Positions 39,602 to 47,631 of a DNA stretch of 64,000 bases are shown one piece after another. Origin of the DNA: an uncultured bacterium. Its GTDB lineage: Bacteria > Actinomycetota > Coriobacteriia > Coriobacteriales > Coriobacteriaceae. The position numbers and the translations under genes are program-made. Each line of letters starts with the position of its first letter. Position 1 is the first letter of the stretch. The notes under the pieces are model-generated. The model did not search any database. It saw nothing but the letters and a program-made list of their open reading frames with translations, and had not been told where the DNA came from. The stretch spans positions 1 through 64,000 of the forward strand of contig CAJMMN010000006.1 in the NCBI GenBank assembly GCA_905214525.1. The letters are read 5' to 3'.

Positions 39602-42193
39602 CTATCCGAGCACGCGTACGGGCCCCAAGAGACCGCTGGGCTCGGAGGGCTCGGTCATGCCGAACACGTCGGGGACGGCATGGTCGAGGGTGTTGATGAT
39701 ATCGATCGCAAGCGCGTGCTCGCCGGCCAAAAGCGCGCCGGCCTCAAAGCAGTAAGGCGGACAGATGCGCGTGCCGAGGGATTTGCCGTCGAGGGTGACG
39801 GTTGCGGTCTCAAAGACCTCGCCAAGGTCGATGACGGTGCGGGTGGCCGCTTCGCCCAGGACAAAGGAAGCCTGGTAGCGGAATGTGCCGGCCTTGCCGG
39901 GGAACTCGGCCGAGGAAAGGTCGTGCAGGTCTGCAAGCTCAACAGACTCGCCAAAGGCATCGGTGCCAGGGGCAGAGAAGGCAACCGCCCAGGGCCCGTC
40001 GACGCATGTGGCTTCGTCTTCGGCGGTTGCCACAGCAACGGAACCTGTAGCCCCAAGGACCACGATGCAGCTCTCGTAGGGAGCCAGCTCGAGCGTGCCG
40101 TCAAAGGCGGCGGGCTCGGTGCCGTTGAGCAGATCGAGGCGCGCGCCTGCAACGGGTGTGCGGTCGGCAAGCGCAATCTGAGTGGAGATACCCTGCTTGG
40201 GATGCTCGTTGACGAGCATCAGATAGGTCTCGCCCGCCCGCTCGTAGCGCAGTGCGCGCAGCCAGGGCTGGGGCTCGGCGCAAACCACGGTCTGCATGCC
40301 GGTGTTGGCAAGTGTGTCTGCGAGCTCGGTGGTCGCCAGGAGCTTGATGCCGGCGACCGCGGCTGCATCCAGGGAGGCAAAGCCCTCGCGACCTGCAGTG
40401 TCACCGTCGTAGCGCTTGTTCGGCAACTCATCCAGCGCGTACACGGCAACACCTGCGGCTGCGGCACGCGCGGCAAAGTCGAGCACGGCTTCGCCGACAA
40501 ACTCGGCTCCGGGCATCACCAGGCAGCGGTATGCCTGGCCGTTCACGCTAAAGCCGCTACCGTCTGCGGCAATTTCAACGGCATAGCGCCCTGCGTCCTC
40601 AAATGCCTCTGCCGGCACGATGTCAAAGTCGACCTGCGCGCGCATAAGCTCGGAGGCGGCATGCTGCATAAAGTTCGCCTCGCCTGCCCACTCGGCGTCC
40701 GCATGGTAGAGAAGCGCCACCGGGGTCGTTGCGCGCCCGCCGCTCAGCAGGCTCGCCGTACGGTTCATGTAGCTCATAAGCTGCCCAAAGTGTGCAAACT
40801 GGGGGTTTTGGCCATGCGCATAGAAATGCGGCGGGCAGTCCCAGTCGGGGAAGGCGGCCATGCTAAAGGCATGCGGCACAAACCAATTGACGCCGCGCAC
40901 CAAAAAATGATCGGCGATCCACTTCATCTCGCGTAGGCCTTCGTGCCATCCAAATGCGCCAAAGACCTCGGCCATGCAGCGCCCCTGCTTTTTGGGGTCG
41001 AGGTGTGCTGCCGAGGAGCCCAGCTTGGGCAGCACGTAGTTATAGAACTCGAGGTCCCACACGCCGCGTCCGTAGCTGTGAAGGCCGCGGTCCATGCCGG
41101 GTACCAGCTGGTTGATCACGATGTCGACGCCCGCCATGTCCTGACCGCCCACGGCGCGGAAGTAGTGCCCGGCGCCCACGCCCAGGCGCGCGTGGCAGTC
41201 CTTGTCCTCGATAACGTGGCCGATGTACTGCACGCCGCGCGCGCGGCACCAGTCTCCGAGCTGGTCGCAGAAGCACTCCTTATAGAGGGTGCTCGCGATG
41301 TCCATATAGACGTGGCGTACGTGCGCGCCGGCCGGCTCGCGGTCCCACAGGTGCGGGAGCTCGGCCAGGTAGCGCTCGCCCAGTGCCGCGCGCAGGCGAT
41401 GCTCAAGCTCGGCCGACCAGGGTAGGGGCGCGGTGGCCTTGCCGATGAGCGTGTCCGAGATGCCATCGGGGCCCGTGGTGCCCTTCTCGTTGGCAAATCC
41501 GGGCTCATCGGAGAAAAAGCCCAAGATGGTCTTGCCAAACTCATCGCCCAGATGCTCAAAATGCGGCTCGTAGACAGCATCGATGAGCTGCGCCACCGAG
41601 GCGCGGTCGACCATATTGATGTAGTCCTCGTTGTAGGAGGTCTTGCCGCTCGTGAACATCACGCATGCCTGCGTGAGGCCCGCAGGTGCATCGAAGACCA
41701 GGCGGCTGGGGTTGCCGTCTGCATCGTCGATTACTCGGTAAGCGACGTCGACGGGTCTGCCGTCCTGCATAAATGTCACGCCGTAGAAGCGCTCCGTTTT
41801 GTCGAGCATGTTGGCGAGCGCGATGCTCGCGGCGGACGTGGGGCCCACGATGTCGAACGTGCGGTGCGTGAGCACGATCTTACGGAGCTCGGGCACGGCC
41901 TCCTTGACGGCGCCGTTGGCAAAGCCCGTGGGGAAGTGCGCGTCGTCCAAGATCCAGAGCTTAAGGCCCAGCTGCTTGCACTCGTCAATGACAAAGCGCA
42001 AGTCGCGCCACCAGCCCTCGCCGCAAAAATCGGGGTGTGGGCGGCTTTCGAGACAGACCTCGTGGATGTCGGCGCCGGCGATCTTTTCCAGATACTCGGC
42101 AATGGTCTTATGGCTCTCGCCCTTCATCCACAAAAACGGAAGCACGTGGTTGTCGTATGTGCCCTCGAGCACCTGCTGATAGTACGCGGTCAT
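39602..42193 (-). CDS. Large glycoside hydrolase-like protein (GH106-type, putative alpha-L-rhamnosidase)
   Basis: 863 residues, no signal peptide. The N-terminal TIM-barrel part begins NHVLPFLWMKGESHKTIAEY and continues EVCLESRPHPDFCGEGWWRD and LKLWILDDAHFPTGFANGAV, wording typical of a GH106-related group. FFSDEPGFANEKG near residue 230 offers a candidate catalytic Glu. Mid-protein MNRTASLLSGGRATTPVALL leads to a flavodoxin-like domain. The C-terminal 110 residues are a jelly-roll of the GH2 galactose-binding kind (ASFVLGEAATRTVIDLGEVF). AAGGAGG precedes the ATG at 42193. It is divergent from an AraC regulator 115 bases away, its likely activator. Family placement is moderate; the substrate could be another deoxy or uronic sugar. 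Confidence 0.7.
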   Translation of the reverse strand: MTAYYQQVLEGTYDNHVLPFLWMKGESHKTIAEYLEKIAGADIHEVCLESRPHPDFCGEGWWRDLRFVIDECKQLGLKLWILDDAHFPTGFANGAVKEAVPELRKIVLTHRTFDIVGPTSAASIALANMLDKTERFYGVTFMQDGRPVDVAYRVIDDADGNPSRLVFDAPAGLTQACVMFTSGKTSYNEDYINMVDRASVAQLIDAVYEPHFEHLGDEFGKTILGFFSDEPGFANEKGTTGPDGISDTLIGKATAPLPWSAELEHRLRAALGERYLAELPHLWDREPAGAHVRHVYMDIASTLYKECFCDQLGDWCRARGVQYIGHVIEDKDCHARLGVGAGHYFRAVGGQDMAGVDIVINQLVPGMDRGLHSYGRGVWDLEFYNYVLPKLGSSAAHLDPKKQGRCMAEVFGAFGWHEGLREMKWIADHFLVRGVNWFVPHAFSMAAFPDWDCPPHFYAHGQNPQFAHFGQLMSYMNRTASLLSGGRATTPVALLYHADAEWAGEANFMQHAASELMRAQVDFDIVPAEAFEDAGRYAVEIAADGSGFSVNGQAYRCLVMPGAEFVGEAVLDFAARAAAAGVAVYALDELPNKRYDGDTAGREGFASLDAAAVAGIKLLATTELADTLANTGMQTVVCAEPQPWLRALRYERAGETYLMLVNEHPKQGISTQIALADRTPVAGARLDLLNGTEPAAFDGTLELAPYESCIVVLGATGSVAVATAEDEATCVDGPWAVAFSAPGTDAFGESVELADLHDLSSAEFPGKAGTFRYQASFVLGEAATRTVIDLGEVFETATVTLDGKSLGTRICPPYCFEAGALLAGEHALAIDIINTLDHAVPDVFGMTEPSEPSGLLGPVRVLG

Positions 42194-42307
42194 GGATCCT
42201 CCTTGGCTCGATCGATCTGCTGCATAGCACAGATTATGGACGCGTCGGCGCGTTCTGCTAATATCTGAATCACGACGAACTATGACCAAATCAACGATTG
42301 GCAAGCC

Positions 42308-43300
42308 ATGGAGATCGACGAGCTCGAGCGTAGGCTCAGCGAACTGAGCACCAGTGAGATCGCTTATAAAGACGGCATGGCATTTGATTGGTCGATTATG
42401 ACCGAGCATGTCGAAATCGACGGACGTCCAGTGCGCAAGATTGGGCAGCCAGGGTTTGCCTATGCCCAGCCCGGCATGCCGCGTGGCCTGACGATAAGGA
42501 AAAACTCGCGCTTTAATGCAGTTCCCGAGCACGTGCATGATTACGTGGAGCTGAGCTATGTGTATCGCGGACGCTGCCCGCAGACGGTGGCGGGGGAGAG
42601 GCTCGAGTTGCGCCGCAACGAGGTGCTTTTGCTCGACGCCCTTTGCCCTCATGCCGTGGCGGCGCTCGGCGAGGACGACATCATGCTGAGCATGACCGTT
42701 TCACGCTCTTTTTTGCGCCGGAGTCTCGAGTCGAGCCTCTCGCGCGAGAGCGCGGTCTCGCGGTTTTTGTTCAACGCGCTCAACAGCGAGACGGACCATC
42801 GGGGCCATGTCCGTTTTTACTGCGGCGAGAGCCGTCGGATTCGGCGCTACATGCAGGAGATGCTCTGCGAGCTGTACGACCCGAGCCCCAACGGTCCCGA
42901 AATCGTCTTGCGTCTGTTTCAGCTGTTTTTGGCCGAGCTCATGGATTGCTACGAGCGCGAGCTGGTGCGCGGCGCGGCGGACGGCGCGGCGGGGCCCACT
43001 GCCCTGGTGACGGGAATGCTCGGCTATATCGATCGCGAATTCGCCGCGTGCTCCCTCGAGGGGATGGCGGCGGAGTTTGGCTTGAGCCCTAATTATGCGA
43101 CGGCGCTCCTCAAGCGGCATGTGGGCAAGACCTTTAGGCAGCTTGTGCAGGAGCGACGCCTGGTGCGTGCGGCCGAACTTCTGCGCGGTGGCGCCACGGC
43201 CGGGGCGGCCGCGCATGCGGTGGGCTATGAAAACATGAGCTTCTTCTACAGTAAGTTTCACGACAAGTATGGCTGCACCCCCGCGGCATACCGCCGGTAA
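42308..43300 (+). CDS. AraC-family transcriptional regulator
   Basis: 330 residues. The N-terminal cupin-like sensing domain includes VPEHVHDYVELSYVYRG and VLLLDALCPHAV. The C-terminal AraC domain (about 235-330) has two helix-turn-helices: CSLEGMAAEFGLSPNYATAL and AGAAAHAVGYENMSFFYSKF, ending DKYGCTPAAYRR. The ribosome binding site is weak. It is divergent from the GH106-like gene and precedes a GH1 gene on its own strand, so it may regulate either. Confidence 0.9.
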   Translation: MEIDELERRLSELSTSEIAYKDGMAFDWSIMTEHVEIDGRPVRKIGQPGFAYAQPGMPRGLTIRKNSRFNAVPEHVHDYVELSYVYRGRCPQTVAGERLELRRNEVLLLDALCPHAVAALGEDDIMLSMTVSRSFLRRSLESSLSRESAVSRFLFNALNSETDHRGHVRFYCGESRRIRRYMQEMLCELYDPSPNGPEIVLRLFQLFLAELMDCYERELVRGAADGAAGPTALVTGMLGYIDREFAACSLEGMAAEFGLSPNYATALLKRHVGKTFRQLVQERRLVRAAELLRGGATAGAAAHAVGYENMSFFYSKFHDKYGCTPAAYRR

Positions 43301-43332
43301 GCGCGGGGCGGATCGTCTTCGCTCCTTCGGTG

Positions 43333-43387
43333 TCAAAAAGTTTCAGCTGCAGCGCTGTTGCAGCGCGCGTCTGCGAAAAGAAGTGTC
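43333..43387 (+). promoter_or_regulatory. Direct repeats shared with leader of first GH1 gene
   Basis: TCAAAAAGTTTCAG (43333-43346) and GAAAAGAAGTGTC (43375-43387) match the pair before the GH1 gene at 16259, with near-identical spacing. Confidence 0.5.
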
Positions 43388-43470
43388 CAAATCGGCGCCT
43401 TCGCCCTGGCCTGGAGCGACTCGGCGGCATACTCGTTTCATCAGCAACACGCATGAGCGAGGAGGCACTT

Positions 43471-44910
43471 ATGGGATTCCCCGAGGGTTTCTATTGGGGT
43501 GGCGCTACCGCCGCCAATCAGTTTGAGGGCGCTTGGAACGTGGACGGCCGCGGTCCTTCCGTCGACGACCATTTTTTGGGCGGCAGCTACAAGGAGCCGC
43601 GTCAGATTACGATCGACATCGACTCCGACCGCTTCTACCCCAACCATGACGGCATCGATTTCTACCATCACTACGAGGAGGACATCGCGCTGTTCGCCGA
43701 GATGGGCTTCAACATGTTCCGCATGTCCATCTCTTGGAGCCGCATCTTCCCCAACGGTGACGACGCCGAGCCCAATGAGGCAGGTCTCGCCTTCTACGAC
43801 CGCGTCTTCGACTGCCTGCGCGCTCACAATATCGAGCCGCTCGTGACCCTGTCGCACTACGAGATGCCCTATCACCTGGTCGAGAAATACAATGGCTGGG
43901 CGAGCCGCGAGCTCATCGGCTTCTTTGAGAAGTACTGCCAGACCGTCTTCGACCGCTATCAGGACAAGGTCAAGTTCTGGCTCACCTTCAACGAGATCAA
44001 CTGCGGCACCCAGGACATGGGCAACCTCTTTGGGACCAGCATGATCCAGGGCTTTGAGGGCCCGGCTTCGGCGGTCCACACCACGCCGCAGGCCCGTATG
44101 CAGGCCCTGCATCACCAGTTTGTCGCCAGCGGCCGCGTCGTGCGCTATGCCCACGAGCACTATCCGCAGTTTAAGATGGGCAACATGGACTGCTTCATCC
44201 TCTCCTATGCCGCCACGTGCGATCCGGCCGACGTGTTCGCCACGCAGCAGGAGATGAATACCATGAACTGGTACTGCTCCGACGTGCAGGTGCGCGGCAA
44301 GTATCCGTTCTATGCCAAGCGCTTCTGGGCCGAGAACGATGTCGAGCTTGTGATGGAGGACGGTGACCTGCAGGATATCGCCGACGGCAAGGTCGATTTC
44401 TACACCTTTAGCTACTACATGTCCGGCACCGTGGGCACCCACAAGGATCACGAGATGACCGAGGGCAACATGACCTTTGGCGGCAAGAATCCCTATCTGG
44501 AGTCCACCGACTGGGGCTGGCAGATCGATCCGCTGGGTCTGCGCATCGCCCTCAACGAGATTTACGCCCGCTACGAGATTCCGCTGATGGTGGTCGAGAA
44601 TGGCATGGGCGCCTACGATGAGGTCGAGGAGGACGGCTCCATCCACGACCCGTATCGTATCGCCTACTTGCAGAGCCACGTCAAGGCCATGGGCGAGGCC
44701 ATTGCCGACGGCGTCGACCTGATCGCCTACACCTGGTGGGGCCCCATCGACCTGGTTTCCGCCGGCACCGGCGAGATGCGCAAGCGCTACGGCTTTATCC
44801 ACGTCGATAAGTACGACGACGGCACCGGTACCTACGAGCGACGCCGCAAGGACAGCTTCTACGCCTACCAGAAGATCATCAAGTCCAACGGTGCCGAGGG
44901 CCTGGATTAA
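43471..44910 (+). CDS. GH1 glycosidase, 6-phospho-beta-glucosidase type
   Basis: A 479-residue family 1 glycosidase, cytoplasmic. It begins FPEGFYWGGATAANQFEGAW. Glu175 in LTFNEIN is the acid/base and Glu376 in VVENGMGAY the nucleophile. YTWWGPIDLVSAGTGEMRKR near the C-terminus matches the phospho-glucosidase pocket. The ATG at 43471 follows GAGGAGG at 43459-43465. It resembles the enzyme at 16259 in length and motifs but is clearly divergent, so the two probably handle different phospho-glycosides. An EIIA gene follows after 140 bases with its own promoter. Confidence 0.9.
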   Translation: MGFPEGFYWGGATAANQFEGAWNVDGRGPSVDDHFLGGSYKEPRQITIDIDSDRFYPNHDGIDFYHHYEEDIALFAEMGFNMFRMSISWSRIFPNGDDAEPNEAGLAFYDRVFDCLRAHNIEPLVTLSHYEMPYHLVEKYNGWASRELIGFFEKYCQTVFDRYQDKVKFWLTFNEINCGTQDMGNLFGTSMIQGFEGPASAVHTTPQARMQALHHQFVASGRVVRYAHEHYPQFKMGNMDCFILSYAATCDPADVFATQQEMNTMNWYCSDVQVRGKYPFYAKRFWAENDVELVMEDGDLQDIADGKVDFYTFSYYMSGTVGTHKDHEMTEGNMTFGGKNPYLESTDWGWQIDPLGLRIALNEIYARYEIPLMVVENGMGAYDEVEEDGSIHDPYRIAYLQSHVKAMGEAIADGVDLIAYTWWGPIDLVSAGTGEMRKRYGFIHVDKYDDGTGTYERRRKDSFYAYQKIIKSNGAEGLD

Positions 44911-44972
44911 TCGACAATATGAGTGCCACCGGGGAAAAGCGTTGGGATGGGCTCGCGATTCGAGTCCCCACC

Positions 44973-45001
44973 TTAGCATTTGAACCATTTGGCACTATAA
45001 T
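44973..45001 (+). promoter_or_regulatory. Promoter of EIIA gene
   Basis: TTAGCA (44973-44978) and a perfect TATAAT (44996-45001) are 17 bases apart, about 50 bases before the EIIA start codon. This is one of the better sigma-70-type promoters in the window and suggests constitutive expression. Confidence 0.72.
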
Positions 45002-45050
45002 CACCATAGGCATGCGCATAACGTTGCGCTTAATCAAGAGGAGAAAACGT

Positions 45051-45587
45051 ATGGGTCTGTTTGACATGTTCAAGAAGAAGGCTGAGCCCGCGGCTGCCGC
45101 TGCTCCGGCCTCCATCTCTGCTTCTGCCGGCGCCGACGTGCTGTGCTCGCCCGTCAAGGGCAAGGTCATCAAGATGGCCGACGTGCCCGATCCCGTCTTT
45201 GGTGGCGAGGTTCTGGGCAAGGGCTGCGCCGTGTGGCCCGAGGACGACCTAGTCTACGCTCCCTGCGACGGCAAGGTGACCGTCACCATGGGTCACGCCG
45301 TGGGTCTGCAGTCCGATAGCGGCATCGAGGTTCTGGTGCACGTTGGCGTCGATACCGTCAACATGAACGGTGATGGCTTCGAGGGCTTCGTCAAGGCCGA
45401 CGACGTTGTGAAGGCCGGCCAGCCCATACTCAAGATCGACCGCGCCAAGATCGCCGCTGCCGGTTACAAGGACTGCGTCGTGGTGGCCGTGTCCAACACC
45501 GCCGAGTTTGCCGATGTCGAACTCGCCGTCGAGGCCGACTCCGCTGTCGCCGCCGGTGACGCCATCGTTAAGGTCGTCCGCAAGTAA
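45051..45587 (+). CDS. PTS EIIA component, glucose type, free-standing
   Basis: A 178-residue IIA-Glc/Crr-like phosphocarrier. His97 in VLVHVGVDTVNMNG is the phosphorylated histidine and His82 in TMGHAVGL the partner, 15 residues apart as in Escherichia coli IIA-Glc. SPVKGKVIKMADVPDPVF is the N-terminal family block. A 25-residue Ala-rich extension precedes it. AGAGGAG lies upstream of the ATG. No EII permease is adjacent, whereas both EIIBC permeases in the window lack a IIA. It is therefore the likely phosphate donor for them and perhaps a regulatory IIA. Confidence 0.93.
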   Translation: MGLFDMFKKKAEPAAAAAPASISASAGADVLCSPVKGKVIKMADVPDPVFGGEVLGKGCAVWPEDDLVYAPCDGKVTVTMGHAVGLQSDSGIEVLVHVGVDTVNMNGDGFEGFVKADDVVKAGQPILKIDRAKIAAAGYKDCVVVAVSNTAEFADVELAVEADSAVAAGDAIVKVVRK

Positions 45588-45612
45588 ACTGCGGCAACAT
45601 AAGGATGTGCAA

Positions 45613-45644
45613 GGGTGGTCGGGTTTTCCGGCCACCTTTTTTAT
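45613..45644 (+). terminator. Rho-independent terminator after EIIA gene
   Basis: GGTGGTCGG and CCGGCCACC pair, with G.T, around a TTTT-containing loop and are followed by TTTTTTATT. Confidence 0.9.
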
Positions 45645-45823
45645 TGCATCGCGGGGAAGCGTTTTATTGCACGTTGGGCGGGCTTGCAAACCGTTCGGAC
45701 GCTAAAACGAACCGACCGCGCCTTCGCGTTGCCGAGGGTGTTCATAAGTGGATAATATGGGCTTACTTATTACAACGTGCGCCGCGTCCGGGAAGCGCGG
45801 TGCCGCTCATTGGGAGGAACAAC

Positions 45824-46381
45824 ATGAAAAAGAAGCTGCTGCTTGCGCCCCTCATGGCCGTCTTGGTTGCATGCGTGGTCGTGCTTTCCGGCTGTGGAGG
45901 TCCTTCGGTTGAGGAGCTCATCACCGAGGATCTTACGACGCAGTTTGACGAGGTCAAAAACGGTGGCGACGACTTCCTCTCTGGTCTGGAGGAGGCTTCG
46001 GGCGACGAGTTCGAGCAGCTGGGTATCGATCCCAAGGAGTATGCCAAGACCTATCTCGAGGGCTTTGACTACAAGATCGGCGACGTGACGGTCGACGAGG
46101 ACAAGGGTGTCGCGACCGCCGAGGTCTCTATCACATGCAAGTCTATGAACAAGATCGTCGAGGACTTCTCCACCCAGTATCAGGAGAAGGTCGCTGCGCT
46201 TGACACGGTTCCTTCCGATGACGAGCTGTACAAGATGGCCGGTCAGGTTATGGTCGATGTGACCAAGGCCACCGAGCCCAGGAAGACCACGGTTATCTTC
46301 AAGTACACCTGCAACGACGATGGCGAGTGGTCTGCCGACGACTCCGTCAACTCCGAGATGATGGATGCAATGCTGAGCTAG
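45824..46381 (+). CDS. Predicted lipoprotein, unknown function
   Basis: 185 residues. The signal peptide MKKKLLLAPLMAVLVACVVV ends in LSGC, so Cys24 would be lipidated. The mature part is acidic and alpha/beta, with VEELITEDLTTQFDEVKNGG and VATAEVSITCKSMNKIVEDF, resembling DUF5105-type lipoproteins of Actinobacteria. It has no catalytic motif. GGGAGGA lies before the ATG at 45824. It stands alone between the EIIA terminator and the second copy of the 170-base repeat, which begins 4 bases after its stop. Confidence 0.72.
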   Translation: MKKKLLLAPLMAVLVACVVVLSGCGGPSVEELITEDLTTQFDEVKNGGDDFLSGLEEASGDEFEQLGIDPKEYAKTYLEGFDYKIGDVTVDEDKGVATAEVSITCKSMNKIVEDFSTQYQEKVAALDTVPSDDELYKMAGQVMVDVTKATEPRKTTVIFKYTCNDDGEWSADDSVNSEMMDAMLS

Positions 46382-46385
46382 GGGA

Positions 46386-46554
46386 GTTACGCGGTTCTAC
46401 GAACCGCGTAACCAGTTGACGCTGCGCGCCGCCCAGGACGACAATTTGTCATTCAAAAGGCGAGACATGACCAGAAGGTCTATGCCTCGCCTTTTTCATG
46501 CCAACTTGTTCGTCCTGGACGTCGCTCGCTGTCCATCCTCTACCTGCGTCGTTG
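46386..46554 (+). repeat. 170-base structured repeat, copy 2
   Basis: The first hairpin arms are GTTACGCGGTTC and GAACCGCGTAAC (46386-46412). The second has outer arms CCAGGACGA and TCGTCCTGG and the inner stem from AAAAGGCGAG to CTCGCCTTTTT. Most single-stranded bases match copy 1, while differences in the stems are compensated. Confidence 0.85.
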
Positions 46555-46577
46555 CCATGGTGGTCATTGGAGCGGCA

Positions 46578-46620
46578 CTTGGGGACGTTCCTTTTCTGCC
46601 GGCAGTTGGGGACACTCCTT
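46578..46620 (+). repeat. Double GGGGAC-loop element
   Basis: CTTGGGGACGTTCCTTTTC, then TGCCGGCA, then GTTGGGGACACTCCTT. GGCA and TGCC bracket each half, so it reads as two short hairpins in series. The other copy is at 176-219 in reverse orientation. Confidence 0.6.
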
Positions 46621-46677
46621 GTGCCAGCGTTGCATCGAGTGTTTGGGAAACCGCGACCCGGTTTTTGGCCGAATAGT

Positions 46678-46784
46678 GGGTCGCATTTTCCGAATGGGGT
46701 GGGTTGCGGAAAGTGCGACCCGGAATATTGCTCTGAAACGGGATGCGGTTTCCCTGATGCGTCTCAAACGGAAAGCGCATCCCA
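46678..46784. repeat. Tandem imperfect palindromes
   Basis: GGGTCGCATTTTCCG (46678-46692) pairs with CGGAAAGTGCGACCC (46707-46721). GGGATGCGGTTTCC (46740-46753) pairs with GGAAAGCGCATCCC (46771-46784). A third half-site, GGGATGTGCTTTCCGCG, follows at 46802. The two palindromes resemble each other in the pattern G3-N5-TTTCC. Confidence 0.7.
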
Positions 46785-46857
46785 TTCCGGAGCTCCAAAA
46801 CGGGATGTGCTTTCCGCGTGGAAGAATTGTCGCAGCTACGTTAAGCGGTGCTGCTCG

Positions 46858-47526
46858 TTACTCGCCCAGGATCAGCGCTGCGAGCTCGTCCTGGGTGTCC
46901 ACCACGTAGTCGGCGCCGGCGGACTCCAGCTCTGCGCGGCCGCGGAAGCCCCAGCTGACGCCCGCACTCTTAAGGCCGGCGTTGTGGCCGGTCAGGATAT
47001 CGACATTGGAATCGCCCACATAGAGCGTGGTCGACGGATCGGCGCCTAACTCTTTCATCACATGCAGCGTAACAGGCGCCTCGGGCTTGGGGGGAAACGC
47101 ATCGACACGGCCCTGTACCAGCGCAAAGCGCTCGGAACCAAAATACTTCTCGATAAGCGGAGCGGCCGAGACGTGGTCCTTGTTGGTGAGCACGGCAAGC
47201 TGCACGCCCGCCGCGTGCAGGCGGTCGAGCATCTCGGTCGTGCCGGCATAGGGAGCGGTGTGGTCCTCCTTGTGCTCGCCGTAATAAGCCCTAAACTCGG
47301 CAAGCGTCTGCTCAAACATACGGCTGTCGCCCGCATACTCGGCAGGCATAAAACGCTCAACCAGCTTGAGCATGCCGTTTCCCACCTTATAGCGGTATTC
47401 GTCAACGGCAAACGTGGGCCAGCCGTGCATCTCACAGGTATGGTTACCGGCGGCTGCCAGGTCCTCAAGTGTGTTGAGGATAGTGCCGTCGAGGTCAAAA
47501 ATCACATGGGAAAACGCTGCCGCCAT
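46858..47526 (-). CDS. HAD-family hydrolase (phosphoglycolate-phosphatase-like)
   Basis: 222 residues. Motif I is FDLDGTILNT with Asp11 (nucleophile) and Asp13. AVLTNKDHVSA holds motif II, Lys in PPKPEAPVTLH motif III and VGDSNVDILTGHNAG motif IV. The helical cap at about 20-85 is of the C1 type. The ATG at 47526 follows GCAGGAG. Such enzymes remove phosphate from phosphoglycolate or small sugar phosphates. It lies downstream of hypE on the same strand after 105 bases, but is probably unrelated to hydrogenase assembly. Confidence 0.9.
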   Translation of the reverse strand: MAAAFSHVIFDLDGTILNTLEDLAAAGNHTCEMHGWPTFAVDEYRYKVGNGMLKLVERFMPAEYAGDSRMFEQTLAEFRAYYGEHKEDHTAPYAGTTEMLDRLHAAGVQLAVLTNKDHVSAAPLIEKYFGSERFALVQGRVDAFPPKPEAPVTLHVMKELGADPSTTLYVGDSNVDILTGHNAGLKSAGVSWGFRGRAELESAGADYVVDTQDELAALILGE

Positions 47527-47631
47527 GGGTGCTCCTGCCGCTTGAGTTGTAAAACGCACCCCATGATACTGGGCATGCGTGCCGGGCATGTTTGGAATCT
47601 GAATATCTTTAATAGCCCTGAGCCTTTGTCG

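Larger units (their letters stand above)
46382..46857. other. Intergenic region with structured repeat and clustered palindromes
   Basis: 476 bases without a gene: a 170-base repeat copy, a GGGGAC double element and a run of imperfect inverted repeats up to 46820. It ends at the convergent HAD gene. Confidence 0.65.

Noticed and set aside
44940..44980. ATTCGAGTCCCC resembling a tRNA T arm
   Set aside because: No acceptor, D or anticodon arm fits around it; the bases instead form a short hairpin GGGCTCG/CGAGTCC before the EIIA promoter.
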